This document shows, piece by piece, positions 1-7,287 of a DNA stretch of 45,888 bases. Origin of the DNA: Bacteroidales bacterium (GTDB taxonomy: Bacteria; Bacteroidota; Bacteroidia; Bacteroidales; Muribaculaceae). The first letter of the stretch is position 1, and every line of letters begins with the position of its first letter. The notes under the pieces are model-generated. The model did not search any database, was not told where the DNA came from, and was given only the letters and a program-made list of their open reading frames with translations. Where the stretch lies: positions 1-45,888 of the forward strand of contig CAAGJW010000006.1 in assembly GCA_900770215.1 (NCBI GenBank), in the 5' to 3' direction. The translations under genes were made by a program, and so were the position numbers.

Positions 1-20
1 AAGTAGTGTTGTTTATATCA

Positions 21-52
21 CAAATATACTGATTTTTAGCGAGATACACAAA
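21..52 (-). promoter_or_regulatory. Divergent Bacteroidota promoter facing the left edge
   Basis: On the minus strand TTTG (52-49) is followed after 20 nt by TATATTTG (28-21), an exact match to the Bacteroidota sigma-ABfr consensus TTTG / TAnnTTTG. Transcription would start near position 15 and leave the window, so the neighbouring gene to the left is probably divergent from the trp operon. That gene is not visible here. Confidence 0.6.
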
Positions 53-357
53 CAAAACCGCAAATAAAACACATAAAGAAAAGCAAAGCCGACACCGATG
101 CCTGCCCTCACAACACCACGAAGAATATGACCCTTTTGACACAGTTTCTTGCTGCGGGTGGTGGCGCCGTGGTTGCAGGGGTTGCGCTCGCCCGAGGGCT
201 CGCTCCACCGCCTGCCTAAAATCTGCCGCCGCCTAGCGGGGCTTGCTGCGAGGGCTGATTCGGCACGGAAATTGTGCTGGTTTTTTGCCTGATTTGCGCC
301 CGTCCCCTATATTTTTTACTTCATTCCGAAAAAAATATCAAAAAATAATAATATATA
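53..357. other. Non-coding stretch upstream of the trp promoter
   Basis: No convincing gene lies here. The AT-rich edges enclose a GC-rich block at about 150-300. The only open frame with an ATG is a 30-codon Ala/Gly-rich one (127-219) without a ribosome-binding or promoter signal, which I do not call. The block may be the control region of the divergent gene to the left, but nothing specific is visible. Confidence 0.5.
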
Positions 358-389
358 TTTGCGTAATTGAAATATATATCCTACATTTG
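358..389 (+). promoter_or_regulatory. trp operon promoter
   Basis: TTTG at 358-361 (-33 box) and TACATTTG at 382-389 (-7 box) are separated by 20 nt, an exact Bacteroidota consensus. Transcription should start near 394-397. This leaves a leader of about 265 nt before trpB, which holds the leader peptide and attenuator annotated next. Confidence 0.8.
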
Positions 390-442
390 TGCCGTAAATA
401 GTAGTTTTAAAGTTTAAATATACATTCATTTTCTACTTTCAC

Positions 443-508
443 ATGACGACGAAGCACATGAGCACATATATAGCGTGGTGGCGTGGCCCAGGATGGATGA
501 AATCGTGA
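443..508 (+). CDS. trpL: trp leader peptide (21 codons, three Trp)
   Basis: A short frame opens with ATG at 443 and closes with TGA at 506-508. It starts MTTKHMSTYIAWWRG and ends PGWMKS. Tandem Trp codons lie at 476-481 and a third at 494-496. Three Trp in 21 codons is far above chance and is the hallmark of a peptide that senses charged tRNA-Trp by ribosome stalling. It lies between the trp promoter and a terminator hairpin, all upstream of trpB. I see no Shine-Dalgarno before it, which is normal in this phylum. It is too short for ordinary gene callers. Function is inferred from composition and position. Confidence 0.8.
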   Translation: MTTKHMSTYIAWWRGPGWMKS

Positions 509-625
509 GCAACTCCCCCCGTGCCCCGCCGTGCAAGTGCGTGCAAGCAAGATAAAACATTATGCTACAATAGAGTGAGAGAGACCTGTCGCGATTTCAA
601 GCCGGCGGGTCTCTCTTTCATTTTT
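477..625 (+). promoter_or_regulatory. trp attenuator: terminator and competing antiterminator
   Basis: Terminator: 577-588 pairs with 606-617, including a perfect 9-bp core (AGAGAGACC, 578-586, with GGTCTCTCT, 608-616), followed by a U-rich tail (616-625). Antiterminator: CCCGCCG (525-531) pairs perfectly with CGGCGGG (603-609), which overlaps the terminator 3' arm, so the two are mutually exclusive. Pre-emptor: GGTGG (477-481), inside the tandem Trp codons of the leader peptide, can pair with CCGCC (526-530). A ribosome stalled at the Trp codons would mask the first arm and favour the antiterminator. This is the classical 1:2 / 2:3 / 3:4 scheme. It probably belongs to the described Bacteroid-trp RNA class, which I could not check. 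Confidence 0.75.
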
Positions 626-659
626 GGGTAAAAACAACGAACAACACATATAGTATACA

Positions 660-1874
660 ATGAAGACGAAGAAAACATATCTGGCCGACCGCGACGGCTA
701 CTATGGCGAGTATGGCGGGGCCTATGTGCCCGAGATACTCTATGCCACGGTCGAGGCGCTGCGGGCGCAGTATCTCGACATCATCGAGAGCCGCGAGTTT
801 CAAGACGAGTACCGCATGCTGCTGCGCGACTATGTGGGACGCCCCTCGCCGCTCTACCACGCCCGTCGCATGAGCCGCAAGTATGGCTGCCAGCTCTACC
901 TCAAGCGCGAGGACCTGAACCACACGGGCGCCCACAAGATAAACAACACCATAGGGCAGGTGCTGCTGGCCAAGAAGATGGGCAAGAAGCGCATCATTGC
1001 CGAGACGGGGGCCGGGCAGCACGGCGTGGCCACGGCCACCGTGTGTGCCCTCATGCACATGCCCTGTGTGGTCTATCAGGGCGCGCTCGACGTGCAGCGC
1101 CAGCACACCAATGTGGAGCGCATGAAGATGCTGGGAGCCACGGTGGTGCCTGTGTACACTGGCAACCACACTCTCAAGGATGCCACCAACGAGGCCATAC
1201 GCGACTGGTGCTGCCACCCCGACGACACCTTCTATGTGATAGGCTCCACCGTGGGGCCGCACCCCTATCCCGACATGGTGGCTCGCCTGCAAAGCGTGAT
1301 AAGCAAGGAAATCAAGGTACAGCTGCAGGAGAAGACGGGTCGCGACTATCCCGACTGCCTGGTGGCCTGCGTGGGCGGCGGCAGCAACGCCGCGGGCACC
1401 ATCTACCACTATATCGACGACGAGCGCGTGCGCATCGTGCTGGCCGAGGCTGGCGGCCACGGCGTGGACAGCGGCTACACGGCGGCCACGATACACGCCG
1501 GCCGCCTGGGCATCTTGCACGGCAGCAAGACCCTGGTGATGCAGACCCCCGACGGCCAAATCATGGAGGCGGGCACCATCTCGGCCGGCCTCGACTATCC
1601 CGGCATTGGACCCCTGCACGCCCACCTGGCCACCGAGCACCGCGCCACGGTGCTGGCCATCAACGACGACGAGGCCATCAGGGCCGGCTACGAGCTCACG
1701 CGCATGGAGGGCATCATTCCAGCCATCGAGAGCGCCCACGCCGTGGCCGCCCTGGCCAAGGTGAGCTTCAAGTCCACCGACGTGGTGGTGCTCACCGTGA
1801 GCGGCCGCGGCGACAAGGATGTGGAAACCTACTTGAACAACAAACAAATGGCAGGAGAATATGGAAACTTTTAA
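660..1874 (+). CDS. trpB: Tryptophan synthase beta chain
   Basis: TrpB joins indole with L-serine to make L-tryptophan, using pyridoxal phosphate, in an alpha2-beta2 complex with TrpA. The 404 residues are the usual length. Lys93 in HTGAHKINN is the PLP Schiff-base lysine, Glu115 in AETGAGQHG is the catalytic acid, and GGGSNA (239-244) binds the PLP phosphate. It is the first gene of the operon, about 265 nt after the promoter, and is followed with a 14-nt overlap by trpE. Having trpB first, far from trpA at the operon end, is the arrangement I recall for Bacteroides relatives. No defects are visible. Confidence 0.97.
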   Translation: MKTKKTYLADRDGYYGEYGGAYVPEILYATVEALRAQYLDIIESREFQDEYRMLLRDYVGRPSPLYHARRMSRKYGCQLYLKREDLNHTGAHKINNTIGQVLLAKKMGKKRIIAETGAGQHGVATATVCALMHMPCVVYQGALDVQRQHTNVERMKMLGATVVPVYTGNHTLKDATNEAIRDWCCHPDDTFYVIGSTVGPHPYPDMVARLQSVISKEIKVQLQEKTGRDYPDCLVACVGGGSNAAGTIYHYIDDERVRIVLAEAGGHGVDSGYTAATIHAGRLGILHGSKTLVMQTPDGQIMEAGTISAGLDYPGIGPLHAHLATEHRATVLAINDDEAIRAGYELTRMEGIIPAIESAHAVAALAKVSFKSTDVVVLTVSGRGDKDVETYLNNKQMAGEYGNF

Positions 1875-3273
1875 AAAGAAATACACTTTCGTCACCGCCA
1901 CGCGCACCATTCTGGCCGACCTCTACACGCCCGTGGCCGTGTACATGCACCTGCGCGACCTCTACCCGCAAAGCGCCCTCATGGAAAGCAGCGACTATCA
2001 CGGCCACGACAACAGCCGCTCGTTTTTCGGCATCCACCCGCTGGCCAGCGTGGCCGTGAGCCACGGGCAGGCCGTGTTCACCCTGCCTGGCGGCCAGGTC
2101 GTGACCCGCCCCGTGACCGAGGGCTACCCCGTGGAGCAGGCCCTGGCCGACTTCATCGCCGCTTTCCACGTCGAGGGCGAGGGCAGCCAGTATTGCGGCC
2201 TCTACGGCTACACCGCGTTCAACGCCGTGCGCTACCTCGAGCACATCGACGTGCCCGACGACCGCCAGCCCGACAACGACGCCCACGACGTGTACTACAT
2301 CCTGTACAAGGACATCATCGTCTTTGACCACTACACCAACAAGATGACCCTCGTGCAGCTGCTGGCACCCGGCGAGCGCGACAGCCTCGACGCCCTAATG
2401 CAGGCCATGGACCGCGCCGGCGTGCCGGCCTACGGCTTCAAGCCCGTGGGCCCTGTCACGTCGACCACCACCGACGCGCAGCACCGGGCCAACATAGCCC
2501 GCTGCGTGCAGCATTGCAAGCGCGGCGACGTGTTCCAGATCGTGATTTCGCGCCGCTACGAGCAGCACTACGAGGGCGACGACTTCAAGCTCTACCGCGC
2601 CCTGCGCAGCATCAACCCCTCGCCCTACCTGTTCTACCTCGACTTCGGCGGCTTCCGCATCTTCGGCTCTTCGCCCGAGACCCACTGCCGCATCGAGAGT
2701 CGCAAAGCCTATATCGACCCCATAGCCGGCACCACGCGGCGCACCGGCGATGCCGCCGCCGACCGCAAGAGCGCCGAGTTTCTGCGCCACGACCCCAAGG
2801 AGAATGCCGAGCACGTGATGCTCGTCGACCTGGCCCGCAACGACCTGAGCCGCAACTGCCACGATGTGAAAGTCGACTTCTACAAAGACATGCAGTACTA
2901 CAGCCACGTCATCCACCTGGTGTCGCGCGTGAGCGGCACGCTCGACGAGGGCGCCAGCAGCCTCAAGGCCTTTGTCGACACCTTCCCGGCGGGCACCCTC
3001 TCGGGCGCGCCCAAGGTGAGGGCCATGCAGCTCATCGCCGAGCTCGAGCCCCACAGCCGCGGCGCCTATGGCGGCTGCATCGGGTTCATAGGGCTCAACG
3101 GCGACATCAACCAGGCCATCGTGATACGCACCTTCATCAGTCGCAACGGCACGCTGTGGCTGCAGGCCGGCAGCGGCATCGTGGCCAAGAGCGACCCCGA
3201 CCGCGAGTTGCAGGAGGTCGACAACAAGCTGGGCGCCCTGGTGAGGGCCATCGAGCTGGCCGAGAGCATGTGA
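1861..3273 (+). CDS. trpE: Anthranilate synthase component I
   Basis: TrpE converts chorismate to anthranilate with ammonia delivered by TrpG, the committed step of tryptophan synthesis. The 470-residue protein has the chorismate-enzyme core, with GSSPE at 269-273, PIAGTTRR at 287-294, and then the conserved HDPKENAEHVMLVDLARND stretch. The segment ALMESSD (39-45) corresponds to the LLES motif that binds tryptophan in feedback-inhibited TrpE, so allosteric inhibition is likely kept. The start overlaps the last 14 nt of trpB and is preceded by an AGGAG sequence, which suggests coupled translation. TrpG follows as a separate gene 58 nt downstream. Confidence 0.97.
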   Translation: METFKKKYTFVTATRTILADLYTPVAVYMHLRDLYPQSALMESSDYHGHDNSRSFFGIHPLASVAVSHGQAVFTLPGGQVVTRPVTEGYPVEQALADFIAAFHVEGEGSQYCGLYGYTAFNAVRYLEHIDVPDDRQPDNDAHDVYYILYKDIIVFDHYTNKMTLVQLLAPGERDSLDALMQAMDRAGVPAYGFKPVGPVTSTTTDAQHRANIARCVQHCKRGDVFQIVISRRYEQHYEGDDFKLYRALRSINPSPYLFYLDFGGFRIFGSSPETHCRIESRKAYIDPIAGTTRRTGDAAADRKSAEFLRHDPKENAEHVMLVDLARNDLSRNCHDVKVDFYKDMQYYSHVIHLVSRVSGTLDEGASSLKAFVDTFPAGTLSGAPKVRAMQLIAELEPHSRGAYGGCIGFIGLNGDINQAIVIRTFISRNGTLWLQAGSGIVAKSDPDRELQEVDNKLGALVRAIELAESM

Positions 3274-3331
3274 AATGCCTCATTTCCCCTCCCAATCATC
3301 AAAAATAATCGCAAAAAAAAATGCTGAAGTT

Positions 3332-3895
3332 ATGAAAATAGTGATTGTAGACAACTACGACTCGTTCACCTTCAACCTGGCCCACATGGTGAAAGCGCTG
3401 GGCGCCCAGGTGACCGTGTTGCGCAACGACAAGTTTGAGCTTGGCGACCTGGCCGGCTACGACAAGATCATCTTGAGCCCCGGCCCGGGCATCCCCGACG
3501 AGGCCGGCCTGCTCAAGGAGGTGATACGGGCCTATGCCCCCAGCAAGCCCATGCTGGGCGTGTGCCTCGGCCACCAGGCCATGGGCGAGGTGTGGGGCGC
3601 CACGCTCGAGAACCTCGACGAGGTGTTTCACGGCGTGTCGACGCCAGGCACGCTCATAGGCAACGACTACATCTTCGAGGGGCTGCCGGGCCGCATCGAC
3701 ATGGGGCGCTACCACTCGTGGGTGGTGTCGCGCAAAAACTTCCCCCGAGAGCTTGAGATCACCGCTGTGAGCGACGAGGGCCAGATCATGGGCCTCAAGC
3801 ACCGGCGCTACGACATGCACGGCATCCAGTTTCACCCCGAGTCGGTGCTCACGCCCCAAGGCAGGACCATCGTAGAGAATTTCCTGAGGCACTGA
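3332..3895 (+). CDS. trpG: Anthranilate synthase component II (glutamine amidotransferase)
   Basis: TrpG hydrolyses glutamine and channels ammonia to TrpE. The 187-residue protein is a complete class I amidotransferase: LSPGPG oxyanion strand (48-53), nucleophile Cys78 in GVCLGHQ, and His168/Glu170 in FHPE. An in-frame ATG exists at 3275, but it would add 19 residues that do not resemble the family. The start at 3332 gives the typical MKIVIVDNYDSF beginning. The upstream 58 nt are A-rich and lack a clear Shine-Dalgarno. It is a stand-alone TrpG, not fused to TrpD or TrpE. Confidence 0.95.
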   Translation: MKIVIVDNYDSFTFNLAHMVKALGAQVTVLRNDKFELGDLAGYDKIILSPGPGIPDEAGLLKEVIRAYAPSKPMLGVCLGHQAMGEVWGATLENLDEVFHGVSTPGTLIGNDYIFEGLPGRIDMGRYHSWVVSRKNFPRELEITAVSDEGQIMGLKHRRYDMHGIQFHPESVLTPQGRTIVENFLRH

Positions 3896-3957
3896 TGCTT
3901 GCCACGATACTGAAAACAATCTTTTTATATACAACGACAAAAAAACGCATTACGACT

Positions 3958-4962
3958 ATGATAAATATCAACGACATCTTGCAGCGGCTCATCGCCGGCG
4001 GCACCCTCTCGAGTCAGGAAGCCCGCGACATTGTGGTAGGAATCTCTAACCAGCAGATACCCGACCTGTCGACGGGCGCCATTCTCACCGCCATGCAGAT
4101 GCGCGGCGCCACGGTCGACGAGATACTAGGCTTTCGCCAGGGCATACTCGCCACGGGCGTTCCGGCCCGTCTCGATGCCGGCGACTACATCGACGTGGTG
4201 GGCACCGGCGGCGACCAGAAAAACACGTTCAACATCTCTACCTGCGCCTGCTTTGTGATAGCCGGCGCCGGCTACAAGGTGGCCAAGCACGGCAACTATG
4301 CCGCCACCTCGGTGAGCGGCGCCAGCGACGTGATCGAGGCCCACGGCGTGAAGTTCACCGCCGACCTCGACCGCCTCAACCGCTCGATCGACGAGTGCGG
4401 CTTCGTCTACCTGCACGCGCCGCTCTTTGCTCGCGCCATGAAGAGCGTGGCCCCCGTGCGCAAGGCCCTGCCGTTTCCCACGGTTTTCAACCTGCTGGGC
4501 CCGCTGGTCAACCCGTCGCAGCCCCGCTACCAACTGCTGGGTGTGGCCACTCTCGACCAGATGCGCCTCTACAGCAGCATCTACAAGAAGATGGGCATCG
4601 ACTACGGCATCGTCAACAGCATCGACGGCTACGACGAGATTTCGCTCACCGGCGATTTCAAAGTCACCACCACCAATGTGGAGCGCCTCTACTCGCCGGC
4701 CCAGCTGGGACTGCCGGTGGCCGACCCCGTGAACCTGCGTGGCGGCACGAGCAAGGCCGAGGCGGTGCAGATATTCGACAGCGTGCTGCGCGGCACTGCC
4801 AATGCCGACCAGCAGAATGTGGTCGTGGCCAATGCTGCCTACGGCATAGGCGTGATGGAACCCCGCATGAGCATTGCCGACACGGTGCTTGCCGCTCGCG
4901 AGAGTCTGGAGAGCGGCAGGGCCCTGGGCGTACTCAAGAAATATGTGGCCCTCAACTCGTGA
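3958..4962 (+). CDS. trpD: Anthranilate phosphoribosyltransferase
   Basis: TrpD transfers the phosphoribosyl group of PRPP to anthranilate. From the ATG at 3958 the protein has 334 residues, the normal size. An ATG at 3895 would add 21 unrelated residues. The PRPP-binding GTGGD loop is at 82-86, followed by NTFNIST, KHGN (110-113) and SVSGASDVIE (118-127). The last block replaces the more familiar SGSADVLE, and Tyr follows HGN where many TrpD have Arg. I believe this is a variant common in Bacteroidales rather than a defect. It lies between trpG and trpC, 15 nt before the latter. Confidence 0.95.
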   Translation: MININDILQRLIAGGTLSSQEARDIVVGISNQQIPDLSTGAILTAMQMRGATVDEILGFRQGILATGVPARLDAGDYIDVVGTGGDQKNTFNISTCACFVIAGAGYKVAKHGNYAATSVSGASDVIEAHGVKFTADLDRLNRSIDECGFVYLHAPLFARAMKSVAPVRKALPFPTVFNLLGPLVNPSQPRYQLLGVATLDQMRLYSSIYKKMGIDYGIVNSIDGYDEISLTGDFKVTTTNVERLYSPAQLGLPVADPVNLRGGTSKAEAVQIFDSVLRGTANADQQNVVVANAAYGIGVMEPRMSIADTVLAARESLESGRALGVLKKYVALNS

Positions 4963-4977
4963 ATACTGGGACGACTT

Positions 4978-5766
4978 ATGAAAGACATACTTGAAGAAAT
5001 AGTGGCCCACAAGCGCCAGGAGCTGGCCGCCCTCGAGCGTGCGATCCCGCTCGGCGAGCTGGCCGCCCGTGTCGAGCCCCTGCTCGGCGAGCCCGTGCCC
5101 TCGATGAGCCAGGCCTTGAAGGCCTCGCGCAGCGGCATCATTGCCGAGTTTAAACGCAAGAGTCCGTCGCGAGGCTGGATACACGCCCATGCCCGGGTGC
5201 AGGAGGTGGCGCCGCTCTATGAGCGCCACGGTGCCGCTGCGCTCAGCATTCTCACCGATGAGCACTACTTCGGCGGCTGCGACGAGTACATCGCCCTGGC
5301 TCGCCGGCAGGGCGTGACGCTGCCCATCCTCTACAAGAACTTTGTGATCGATGAGTACCAACTCTACCAGGCCCGCCTGTGCGGGGCATCGGCCGTGCTG
5401 CTCATTGCCGCCTGCCTGAGCATCGACGACTGTACCCGCTTGCTGGGCAAGGCTCACGACCTGGGCCTCGAGGTGCTGCTCGAGATGCACGACGAGCACG
5501 ACCTCGACTATGCCGCGCTCGAGCCCGACATGTGCGGCATCAACAACCGCAACCTGGGCACCTTTGTGACCGATGTGGGCAACAGCTTTGCCTTGGCTTC
5601 CCGCCTGCCAGCCCAAGCGGTGAAAGTGAGCGAGAGCGGCATTGGCAGCCCGGCCACCGTGCGCCAGCTGCGTGCTGCCGGCTACAATGGCTTCCTCGTG
5701 GGGGAGCAGTTGATGAAACACGACAATCCAGGCCTGGCCCTGCAACAACTCATCGACGCGCTATGA
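4978..5766 (+). CDS. trpC: Indole-3-glycerol phosphate synthase
   Basis: TrpC closes the indole ring, turning CdRP into indole-3-glycerol phosphate with loss of CO2 and water. The 262-residue TIM barrel has the N-terminal KRQEL helix and EFKRKSPSRG starting at Glu57, which carries the catalytic lysine. INNRNLGT lies in the middle and SESGI near 220. It is not fused to TrpF, as it is in enterobacteria, but its TGA overlaps the trpF ATG by 4 nt, so translation is likely coupled. Confidence 0.96.
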   Translation: MKDILEEIVAHKRQELAALERAIPLGELAARVEPLLGEPVPSMSQALKASRSGIIAEFKRKSPSRGWIHAHARVQEVAPLYERHGAAALSILTDEHYFGGCDEYIALARRQGVTLPILYKNFVIDEYQLYQARLCGASAVLLIAACLSIDDCTRLLGKAHDLGLEVLLEMHDEHDLDYAALEPDMCGINNRNLGTFVTDVGNSFALASRLPAQAVKVSESGIGSPATVRQLRAAGYNGFLVGEQLMKHDNPGLALQQLIDAL

Positions 5767-6392
5767 TAGTGAAAGTGTGCGGATTGCGCGATCTGCGCAA
5801 CGTGGAGCAAGTGGCTGCCTTGGGTGTCGACCTGCTGGGATTCATCTTCAGCCGGCAGTCGCCGCGATGCGTGACTGCCGGCGTTGCGGCTCAGGCTGCC
5901 CGCGAGGCTGGCAAGGCCATGACGGTGGGCGTGTTTGTCGACGAGGAGCCGGCAACGGTGGTGCACATTGTGCAGGCGTGTCGCCTCGACTGCGTGCAGC
6001 TGCATGGCCACGAGTCGCCGGCCCAGGTCGAGCGCCTGCGCCGCCTGTTGCCCGCCACACGCATAATCAAGGCCATAGGCGTGGCCTCGGCTGCCGATGT
6101 GGAGCGCTGCAAGCCCTATGAGGGACTGGTCGACTGCTTCCTCTTCGACACCAAGTGCCCCACGGGCGGTGGCAGCGGCAAGAAATATGACTGGCGTGTG
6201 CTCCAGGCCTACGACGGCCCCACACCGTTCTTGCTGAGCGGCGGCATCGGCCCCGGCGATGCCCAGCGCGTGCGGGCCTTCGGGCATCCACGGTGTGCCG
6301 GCATCGATGTGAACTCGCGCTTTGAGCTCGCGCCAGGGCTTAAAGACGTGGAGGCGCTCAAGAAATTTATTGAAGAAATAAGAACCAACTAA
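5763..6392 (+). CDS. trpF: Phosphoribosylanthranilate isomerase
   Basis: TrpF performs the Amadori rearrangement of PRA to CdRP between the TrpD and TrpC steps. The start is the ATG of an ATGA overlap with trpC, giving 209 residues. A longer open frame begins at 5379 but only reads trpC in another frame. The protein starts MIVKVCGL, with Cys6 as the expected general base, and has FDTKCPTGGGSGKKYDW and LSGGIGP barrel motifs. The usual C-terminal DVSSGVE block reads DVNSRFE before PGLKD, which keeps the phosphate and acid positions but is a noticeable variant. Confidence 0.94.
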   Translation: MIVKVCGLRDLRNVEQVAALGVDLLGFIFSRQSPRCVTAGVAAQAAREAGKAMTVGVFVDEEPATVVHIVQACRLDCVQLHGHESPAQVERLRRLLPATRIIKAIGVASAADVERCKPYEGLVDCFLFDTKCPTGGGSGKKYDWRVLQAYDGPTPFLLSGGIGPGDAQRVRAFGHPRCAGIDVNSRFELAPGLKDVEALKKFIEEIRTN

Positions 6393-6410
6393 AAAATAGA
6401 TACAACACAC

Positions 6411-7187
6411 ATGAATCGCATCAATCAATTGTTTGCCAACCGCGGCGAGAGAAAACTGCTCTCGCTCTACTTCTGTGCCGGCGCGCCGTCGCTCGAGAGC
6501 ACGGGCGAGGTCATCCTGGCCATGCAGCGCCACGGCATCGACATGGTGGAGGTGGGCATCCCCTTCAGCGACCCTATGGCCGACGGTCCTGTGATACAGA
6601 AAGCGGCCACCCAGGCCTTGCGCAACGGCCAGTCGCTGCGCCACATCTTTAAACAGCTCAAGGCCATTAAGCACCAGGTGCACATGCCGCTCGTGCTCAT
6701 GGGTTACCTCAACGTGGTGATGCAGTATGGCCTTGAGAACTACTTCAAGAGCTGCGTCGACAGCGGCGTGAGCGGCACCATCCTGCCCGACCTGCCTTTC
6801 AAGGACTATCTGGAGCAGGTGAAGCCTCTGGCCGACAAGTATGACCAGCGCGTGATCATGCTCATCACGCCCGAGACCAGCGATGAGCGCGTGCGCTTTA
6901 TCGACGAGCACACCAGCGGCTTCATCTACATGGTGTCGTCGGCCTCGATCACTGGAGCCCAGCACAATTTTGACGAGGCCAAGCAGGCCTATTTCAAGCG
7001 CATCGACGCCATGGGGCTGAACAATGCGCGCATGATAGGGTTCGGCATAAGCAACAAGCAGACGCTTGAGAGCGCTCAGGCTGCAGCTGCGGGCGCCATC
7101 ATTGGCAGCAAGTTTGTGTCACTGCTCGATGAGACTGGCGACCCCGATGCGGCTCTCGACCGTCTCTTTGCCGCCCTGGAGTCGTGA
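6411..7187 (+). CDS. trpA: Tryptophan synthase alpha chain
   Basis: TrpA cleaves indole-3-glycerol phosphate to indole and glyceraldehyde 3-phosphate and passes indole to TrpB. The 258 residues include catalytic Glu47 (in VEVGIPFSDP) and Asp58 (in MADGP), separated by 11 residues as in characterised enzymes, and GFGISNKQ plus GAIIGSKFV near the C-terminus for phosphate binding. It closes the operon, 18 nt after trpF. A weak AT-rich inverted repeat (7206-7213 with 7224-7231) follows, but it is not a convincing terminator. Confidence 0.96.
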   Translation: MNRINQLFANRGERKLLSLYFCAGAPSLESTGEVILAMQRHGIDMVEVGIPFSDPMADGPVIQKAATQALRNGQSLRHIFKQLKAIKHQVHMPLVLMGYLNVVMQYGLENYFKSCVDSGVSGTILPDLPFKDYLEQVKPLADKYDQRVIMLITPETSDERVRFIDEHTSGFIYMVSSASITGAQHNFDEAKQAYFKRIDAMGLNNARMIGFGISNKQTLESAQAAAAGAIIGSKFVSLLDETGDPDAALDRLFAALES

Positions 7188-7228
7188 CTGCGTCTCGGGA
7201 ATGCTAAAATCAAAAACAAGTTCTTGAT

Positions 7229-7259
7229 TTTGCATTTCGCTCGACTTGCAGTAACTTTG
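7229..7259 (+). promoter_or_regulatory. miaB promoter
   Basis: TTTG at 7229-7232 and TAACTTTG at 7252-7259 are separated by 19 nt, a full Bacteroidota promoter. The expected start near 7265 leaves a leader of about 23 nt. This separates miaB from the trp operon. Confidence 0.7.
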
Positions 7260-7287
7260 CAGCCGCAAAAGTCAAAAACACATAGCT

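Noticed and set aside
127..219. 30-codon Ala/Gly-rich frame upstream of the trp promoter
   Set aside because: It has no promoter box at the right place, no ribosome-binding signal and low-complexity content from GC-rich DNA.
618..1910. Long minus-strand open frame across trpB
   Set aside because: It is the antisense shadow of trpB, rich in His, Val and Gly, as expected from the reverse reading of GC-biased codons. The same applies to the long opposite-strand frames over trpD/trpC, the membrane glycosyltransferase, mtaB, aminopeptidase P, SusC, SusD and the sialidase.
7206..7231. Inverted repeat AAAATCAA/TTGATTTT after trpA as a terminator
   Set aside because: The stem is only A-T-rich and its 3' arm runs into the miaB -33 box. 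It is too weak to call a terminator.
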